Source of the DNA: Multifurca ochricompacta
Lineage: Eukaryota > Basidiomycota > Agaricomycetes > Russulales > Russulaceae
NCBI GenBank assembly: GCA_022496185.1
Contig: WTXG01000080.1
Coordinates: forward strand, 92,071 to 156,070
Direction: 5' to 3'
Length of the DNA stretch: 64,000 nt
Position numbers and translations under genes: made by a program. The notes beneath the pieces are model-generated. The model saw nothing but the letters and a program-made list of their open reading frames with translations, did no database searches and was not told the DNA's origin. Of this stretch, positions 58,831 through 64,000 are shown piece after piece; the first letter of the stretch is position 1, and each line of letters begins with the position of its first letter.

Positions 58831-61513
58831 TACTGCCATTGCATTACAGAAAGCCCCAGGCTTGATCTCTGCCACTGCAGATGGATGGACAGTCGACACA
58901 ACCAAAGCGGGTTTTCTTGGGGTGACTGCGCACTGGATCGAGGTGGATGGTGAAAAATGGAACATGCACTCTGAAGTTATTGGGTTCTGAACGATATCAG
59001 GTGGACATAGTGGAGAGAACTTGGGATGGTACTTTGTGGGTGTATGCATGTTGAACACAGAAGATGTTCGGTGATGCTTCAGGCATCAGGTGATTAGATT
59101 AGCTACTTTGTAGATTAGATTAGATACCGGAGTTTCGGACTTTTTACATTATCATTATTACTTTCTTTCTCACATTCCGCAGTAGCTGACTGATACACCA
59201 TGTAACATGTGATTTCTGTATTAGCCAATGGCTTTTCTCCCTCATGTTTATTGTTTGGACTTTGTCCAGCACTTGTGGACTTATTCCCAGTGCACAGACC
59301 ATCCCTTGGATAGTATATAAGGGTGTCTATTTTGTCTTCTACACTTCAGAGTTTCTTCTACCTCTGAAGTGTAAGTCATCCTCTCTACTATCTTCACTAC
59401 CTTAGACTAACTCTGTATATAGAACTTGTCTCTCTAGGTGTGTAGTATAGTATAATAGAGTTTCTTCTACCTCTGAAGTAACTTGTCTCTCTAGCCTTAC
59501 ACGCTAACACCCACAGTCAGTATGCTGCGCACATGCCTGTTTGACAATGCAATCATATTGGGATAATTAATGGCAAACGATCAAAGGTGAGCTGATATCT
59601 GAGTCAATTCAACACCTTATCTGATCATCTAACTAGCTCCTCACTATCACCCTTGACAACGCGTCAAACAATACAAGCAAGTGTGAAACTATCGAAGCCA
59701 TCCACAAGCAACGCAAGCTGCCCATCTGGTCTGCAGATGAGAATCAGTTGCCATAAGTACCTGCTTCCTCAATGTACTGTTATCATTAATGCTGCAAATC
59801 ATCAGTTGCTTATCTCATGTCATCAATCTCACAAACATTGACATCATGGACCATATCACTAGGATCGCAGCCATAGAAATGGCCACTGCAATTTGGGAAT
59901 ATGACCCATCCCTGTCCAATAACCGTGTGCTTAATGGATCACTGGACGTTATCGCATCTATTCAAACCCTGGCAATCAAGGTTTGTCCTTCATGCCATCT
60001 GTCTCCTGGTCAACACACTTCTAACATATCACATCAGATTCAGTCATCGGGGCAATGCATTGAAGCCTTTGACAAGCTTCAGATCGAATGCAGCATTCCA
60101 AATCCCCTCAACATTCCACTTCACAGCAATGTCAGATGGGGCACTGCTTATCATATGCTGAGTAGGTCTCACAAACTTCACCAGGTACAGTGCATCATAT
60201 TGCCATTACCCTTTCTCAACTAACTTACCCTCTTATATAGCCTATCAATCTTTTTGTTGCAAGTGCCGACCATCACTATGGTCCTATCACCACCATTCGA
60301 TGTGATGGCTGGGTTGTAAAACACATCCCGTGGTCTGCCTTCATGTTTACTGAACAAGACTGGGAACACGTTATGAAAGCAGTGGAAATTATTGTGGTAC
60401 ATAATTGTAACTGATCATTCTCATTGTTACTGATCTCCTCACTTGACAGGATTCTAATAGAATACAGCAATACTTCTCTGCTGAAAAGCATCCGACCCTG
60501 TGGCAAGCACTTCCTGCAATTGAAGAACTTCAGACAGCTTGGGAAGCAAAACGCGACAACCCTCAGTTCAAAAAATATCAAACTGCAATCAATGATGGAC
60601 TGGAAAAGCTAAACAAGTATTACTCATGGTTTGACAGGAAACCCGCATACATTTTGGCACTTGGTGAGTAGGATATGTTCAAATTATCTCTTAAGCTAAT
60701 CTTCTCTATCTAGTATTGCATCCATACTTCAAACTTGCATACATCAAGCTCACGTGGGGTGGTGCTGAAGAACAAGAAGCAGAACATAGGGCTGGAAATC
60801 AGCACACGAAGAATTGGCAAGATGAGGCACATCAGATACTTGAGAATACAGTATGTTATATACTTTCACACTGCTCTGCTCTACTGACATGTTTTGATAT
60901 GATAGATGGAGCAATACTGGAAGAGTCAAAGAAAAGCGTCAACTCACAAGCCAGCAGCAAATATTGAACTCCTAGAAAGCAATGACTCACTCCTGTCAGA
61001 ATATGACTGCCATCACCTAGCATTGATAGCTAGTCAGGACTTGAACCATGAATGGCAGGCAGAGTTAGAGCAATATCTCAAGGACTTGCCCTCTGATGTA
61101 ACCAAGGACACCGACATTGTCAAATGGTGGCAGGTATGTTATTCTATGATGTCCTATAAATCAGACATAAATACTGTTTACAGAACAATGGGCACACTTA
61201 CCCCACTCTTTGACAGATTGCTATTGATTACCTTGCTTGTCAGGCATCATCTGTCCCATGTGAGCGCCTTTTCTCTGCTGGTGGTGAAATTGCCACAAAG
61301 TGCCATGCTCAATTAGGTGCCACATGTTTTGAAGAGCTTCAAGTCATGAAATTTACCTGGAGGAATAATATTGGAGACCTTGCTGCTTGGAACTCAGCTC
61401 AGGTGGAAGAAGTATTTGACCACAAAATGAAGGAATTCGAAGATCTGTTGATTTTAGATAGGGAGCATCAGGAGTGGGAAACAGCTGCAGATGAGTTTGT
61501 AACATGTTTCTGA
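58831..61513 (+). pseudogene. hAT-superfamily transposase, 5'-truncated and decayed, split by LTR A3
   Basis: DDE transposase of the hAT superfamily. Recognisable blocks: ISATADGWTVDTTKAGFLG (about 58870), LDNASNN (about 59655), VINLTNIDIMDHITRIAA (about 59820), NVRWGTAYHML (about 60130), the RPAYILAL-like block (about 60640), and the C-terminal dimerisation region AIDYLACQASSVPCERLFSA (about 61222) with EIATK. Introns include 61134-61183 (GTATGT...TTACAG). Frame breaks occur at 58988 and in several exons, and a TGA in the YPTL block suggests loss. The BED finger/N-terminus is missing; the left edge abuts LTR C. Stop at 61511-61513. Confidence 0.8.
59049..59546 (+). mobile_element. Solo LTR A3 in the hAT pseudogene
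   Basis: 498 bp, TSD ATGCA at 59044-59048 and 59547-59551. TATATAAG 59314, predicted start A59348. Exon 1 59348-59370, intron 59371-59422 (GTAAGT...TATATAG, branch GACTAAC), exon 2 59423-59437. Intron-free copy 59457-59494. Confidence 0.92.
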
Positions 61514-61619
61514 GTTAGGCATATATAATATATTTTGTTCTACAATCATTGCCACATAGTAACAACAAATATGATCATACTAGCTGTCCCATGGAGATGA
61601 CATTCAAGGAATCTATAGA

Positions 61620-62220
61620 GATGTGAAAAAATGCGAAAAAATGCGAATTGATGCATCACCTTCCTAAATAGGAAGGTAGGCTTAACAATGCACATGTGTG
61701 ACTCGAAACACGTCTGTCCTGAGTGTTTAGGAGTCCTTAAGCACAAAGATTTGTAACTATGTCAAAAATATAGAGTGCTATAGTCATGAAGTCATAGTTT
61801 ATTGAAGTCATAGGTGTTCCAGATGCACATTTGAGCCATTAGAGCTGCCCTGAATGCGTGCATTGTGGAACCGGCATGGTGCAGGCTTGTATTTAGATAC
61901 TACAATACTACTAACTATCTCACCTTGTTAGATGCTTTCAATAGAGTGATAGCAACTACTTTATTATAGAAGCTATATACATTTGGTGTGCTATATCAGC
62001 TATTAAATTAAATGAGCGGATGATGTGATTTGATCTGAGATGTACTAATTAAATTATGCCGGACTGATTCTGGCATCTCTGTACTGATGACGCACATGCG
62101 TGCATTCTTAAGCCTACCTTCCTAGATAGGAAGGTAATGCACGGTCCAATTGGTGCACCCCGCATTTTGCGTTTTTTTTGCATTTCTTCGCATTTTTTTG
62201 CATTTGCATAGATAACACAA
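61620..62220. repeat. Inverted-repeat (MITE-like) element with nested hairpins
   Basis: 61658-61693 and 62100-62135 are inverted copies (about 36 nt), each containing the palindrome ACCTTCCTA/TAGGAAGGT followed by GGCTTAA.AATGCAC. Beyond each lies an AAAAAATGCG-type repeat (61625-61645 and 62165-62205). No coding capacity. A related hairpin is at 28097-28132. Confidence 0.65.
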
Positions 62221-62687
62221 CTGATTCTTGTCTCATTTAAGATCAGACACATGATCTGACTTGAAATTTTGTAGGATACTAGTTATATGAATATTATTTC
62301 TGTATAAGCAATTTTGAATGCATCTGATTGCCTCAAGTCTTAAAAATGCAAAAATGAATCAATATCCACATTCTGTGCAGTTTTCAACAGGCTTCTTTCA
62401 TGTTATCTACATTATATGACAGCATTATATTACAGCAAAGGCATTATGAATAAAATGACATAAAAAGACCAGTTAAGACTGGTTAAGACTGTGTTTTTAT
62501 TGGTCTTTTGGGATGCTTGAAGATGTAAGACTGGTTAACTGCATGAAGTGAAAATGCCTTAACTGGGACTGTTTTTTGGTCTTTTTTCAGTTCAGTCCAG
62601 TTCGGTCCCGGTCTTTTTTTGGTTAAGTTAACTGAACCTTTAAACCCTAATCACGTGGAAAGAGAAAGAAACAAGATGATGCAGTGG
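62221..62687. repeat. A/T-rich spacer with AACTGG/GGTTAAGACTGG repeat
   Basis: 62455-62640 consists of permuted GGTTAAGACTGG / GGTCTTTT words and ends GAACCTTTAAACCCTAA, the inverse of the start of the 26080-26290 repeat. No gene seen in the remainder. Confidence 0.5.
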
Positions 62688-63268
62688 TGTTACAAACCCC
62701 ACTATGTTGTCTTGTTTCTTTTTCTTTCCATGTGACATGCTGTTTGGCCCTGTTTGTCCCTTGTTGATCACATTTATGACTCCCTTTGTACATATTTGTT
62801 CCTTATCTTTGACCTGGGCTGTGCTTATCTCTGACTCATATTTTACACAAGAACTCTTACATATTTTCCCACCAGAATTGCAACTATACCAGATTTGTCT
62901 ATGTATATTCTCACCTGGCCCACCCTGATTCCATTCTCCATTCAGTTAGATTATGACTTCATTGATACATCAAGTACGTTACTCTGATTCAGACTCCAAT
63001 CTCTATTACATATATAAGGCCTGCCTAGATAGCCTGTATGCCTTAGACTCAACTTCTTAATTGACTTGGTGCATTACCTTCTGGGTGATCTCTAAGACCT
63101 GACTCCTGAATTGTCTCAGTGCTTCTGGCACTCTTCTGCTCACTGATACTAAGGGATTAGCTCCTTGGTATTGACTTCTCATCCAACCTCCATGTACTTG
63201 AAAGACAGTGCACACTTGACTTCGTAGTTTTGCTATGCAACTTGTCACACATCGTGCTGAATGCCTGC
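62688..63268 (+). mobile_element. LTR C3, 3' end interrupted by copia LTR E
   Basis: Starts TGTTACAAACC; complete up to AATGCCTGC, where the last ~15 bp are displaced by the copia element starting at 63269. The other half lies beyond the window. Confidence 0.85.
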
Positions 63269-63575
63269 TGTTAGAATACAGCCACGGCATGCAGCCACAT
63301 AGATACTGGAGATGGCGGCCCGAGATCGATCATATCAAGGCCGTCCTACACAATGCACGAGGTGTTGTGCAAATTTCTTTACTTTAATATAGGACTATTC
63401 GCATAGTTAGTGTCCTCAGTCTTTCTGTTCCAAAGACTGAGGTCAGTATCATTCTCTTTGTAGCTACATTGTCTTTTACTAATTCTTTCTGTAGCTACTC
63501 GCTTTTCTAGGTATTACCTAGCAATATAGTCTTTCTGTTCCAAAGACTGAGCTACTCGCTTTTCTAGCTCTTACA
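63269..63575 (+). mobile_element. 5' LTR E of a Ty1/copia element (processed-leader type)
   Basis: 307 bp, TGTTAGAATAC...CTCTTACA. TATA-like TTAATATA at 63384, predicted start A63418. Exon 1 63418-63441, intron 63442-63494 (GTCAGT...CTGTAG, branch TACTAAT), exon 2 63495-63510. The spliced form recurs at 63528-63567, exactly 40 nt, 8 bp before the LTR end. Confidence 0.88.
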
Positions 63576-63592
63576 GATTATGAGACCTGAGT
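63576..63592 (+). promoter_or_regulatory. Primer binding site of the copia element (half-tRNA iMet type)
   Basis: The sequence after the LTR, GATTATGAGACCTGAG, contains TTATGAG, the complement of the initiator-Met anticodon loop CTCATAA. This is the position used by copia-type half-tRNA primers. The match beyond the loop is imperfect by eye. Confidence 0.5.
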
Positions 63593-63649
63593 TTCTCTAA
63601 ATTGAACCAGAATACATACCAGACAGAAAACCACCATGCACCATAAACA

Positions 63650-63925
63650 ATGAGTTCCCAAATCAGCACAGCAGCACCCAAAGTGGCAGCAGCACTGTCT
63701 ACAAAAGGAGCATGTCAATATGACATACCATACTTGGAAGAAGATGGTGGCAATTGCACGTTCTGGAAGTACAGAGTTCAAATGGTCTTGAAACTGCGGA
63801 GATTGTGGTCCGTGGTTGATGGATCAGAGCCTCAGCCAAATCCTACAGCACCTCCTGAAGCACAGGAGGAATGGGCATTCAAAGATAGCGAAGTGCAAGC
63901 ACAGATATCATTAACTCTCAAGGAC
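63650..63925 (+). CDS. Ty1/copia gag N-terminus, interrupted by LTR D5
   Basis: ATG at 63650 (MSSQISTAAPKVAAALSTKG), then CTFWKYRVQMVLKLRRLWSV, VDGSEPQP and AQISLTLKD, the usual copia gag (UBN2-type) N-terminal block. 92 codons are open before an LTR D insertion at 63926. Confidence 0.82.
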
Positions 63926-64000
63926 TGTTACGTCCAGTGTGAGACGTCCTGCACGACTTGTGCGACAGCTTCATTTGTTCGTTCAGATAAGAAGTCAATA
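63926..64000 (-). mobile_element. LTR D5 (start of a D-type LTR, cut by window end)
   Basis: TGTTACGTCCAGTGTGAGAC matches the reverse complement of the end of LTR D/D'. It may be a solo LTR or a full element. Confidence 0.85.

Overview
The window reads as nuclear DNA of a basidiomycete fungus, most likely an agaricomycete with a large, repeat-rich genome. The evidence is 50-60 nt GT-AG introns with CTAAC/CTAAT branch sites, a fungal SKN1/KRE6-type GH16 gene with ten exons, a GT2 polysaccharide synthase, a basidiomycete-style HNH protein, an intron-bearing tRNA-Glu and a fungal NLR (NB-ARC plus TPR). I cannot name the species.

Positions 1-24 kb are gene-bearing. They hold a GT2 synthase on the minus strand (1-2895, cut by the window start), a GH16 beta-glucan synthesis protein (7255-9567, including a 7-nt microexon), tRNA-Glu(UUC) with a 9-nt intron (13246-13325), an HNH-domain protein (about 15662-17014) and an NLR with several frameshifts (20882-23842).

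Positions 24-64 kb are almost entirely nested retrotransposons, resolved here by exact target-site duplications (TSDs). A chromodomain-bearing Ty3/gypsy element 'C' (31652-58830) was split by gypsy element D' (38240-55975, minus strand, TSD TGGGG). D' was in turn split by a younger full-length gypsy element D (44202-51690, TSD AGCTC), a solo LTR F2 (39074-40203, TSD ACCAC) and an inverted Tc1/mariner foldback (53662-55283, TSD TA). The C gag carries solo LTR H (TSD TTTGG). The C 3' LTR carries solo LTR B2 (TSD CATAC), which itself carries solo LTR A2 (TSD CAAGA). Outside this nest lie further solo LTRs (A1 with F1 inside it, B1, A3), a decayed hAT transposase gene and the start of a Ty1/copia element (LTR E plus gag).

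The most interesting observation is in LTR families A, B and E. Starting at the predicted transcription start (33-34 nt after the TATA box) each LTR has a short first exon, a GT-AG intron with a branch site and, in A and E, a second short exon. Downstream in the same LTR the spliced (intron-free) leader is repeated exactly. The pair matches within each copy even where the sequence differs between copies, as if reverse transcription rewrites the second copy from spliced RNA in every cycle. The gypsy families C and D show the same 34-nt TATA-to-start spacing, and their first 11 RNA bases are complementary to the primer site just inside the LTR, which indicates Tf1/sushi-type self-priming. They also carry an extra zinc-knuckle ORF after the integrase and a conserved GUG start for gag.
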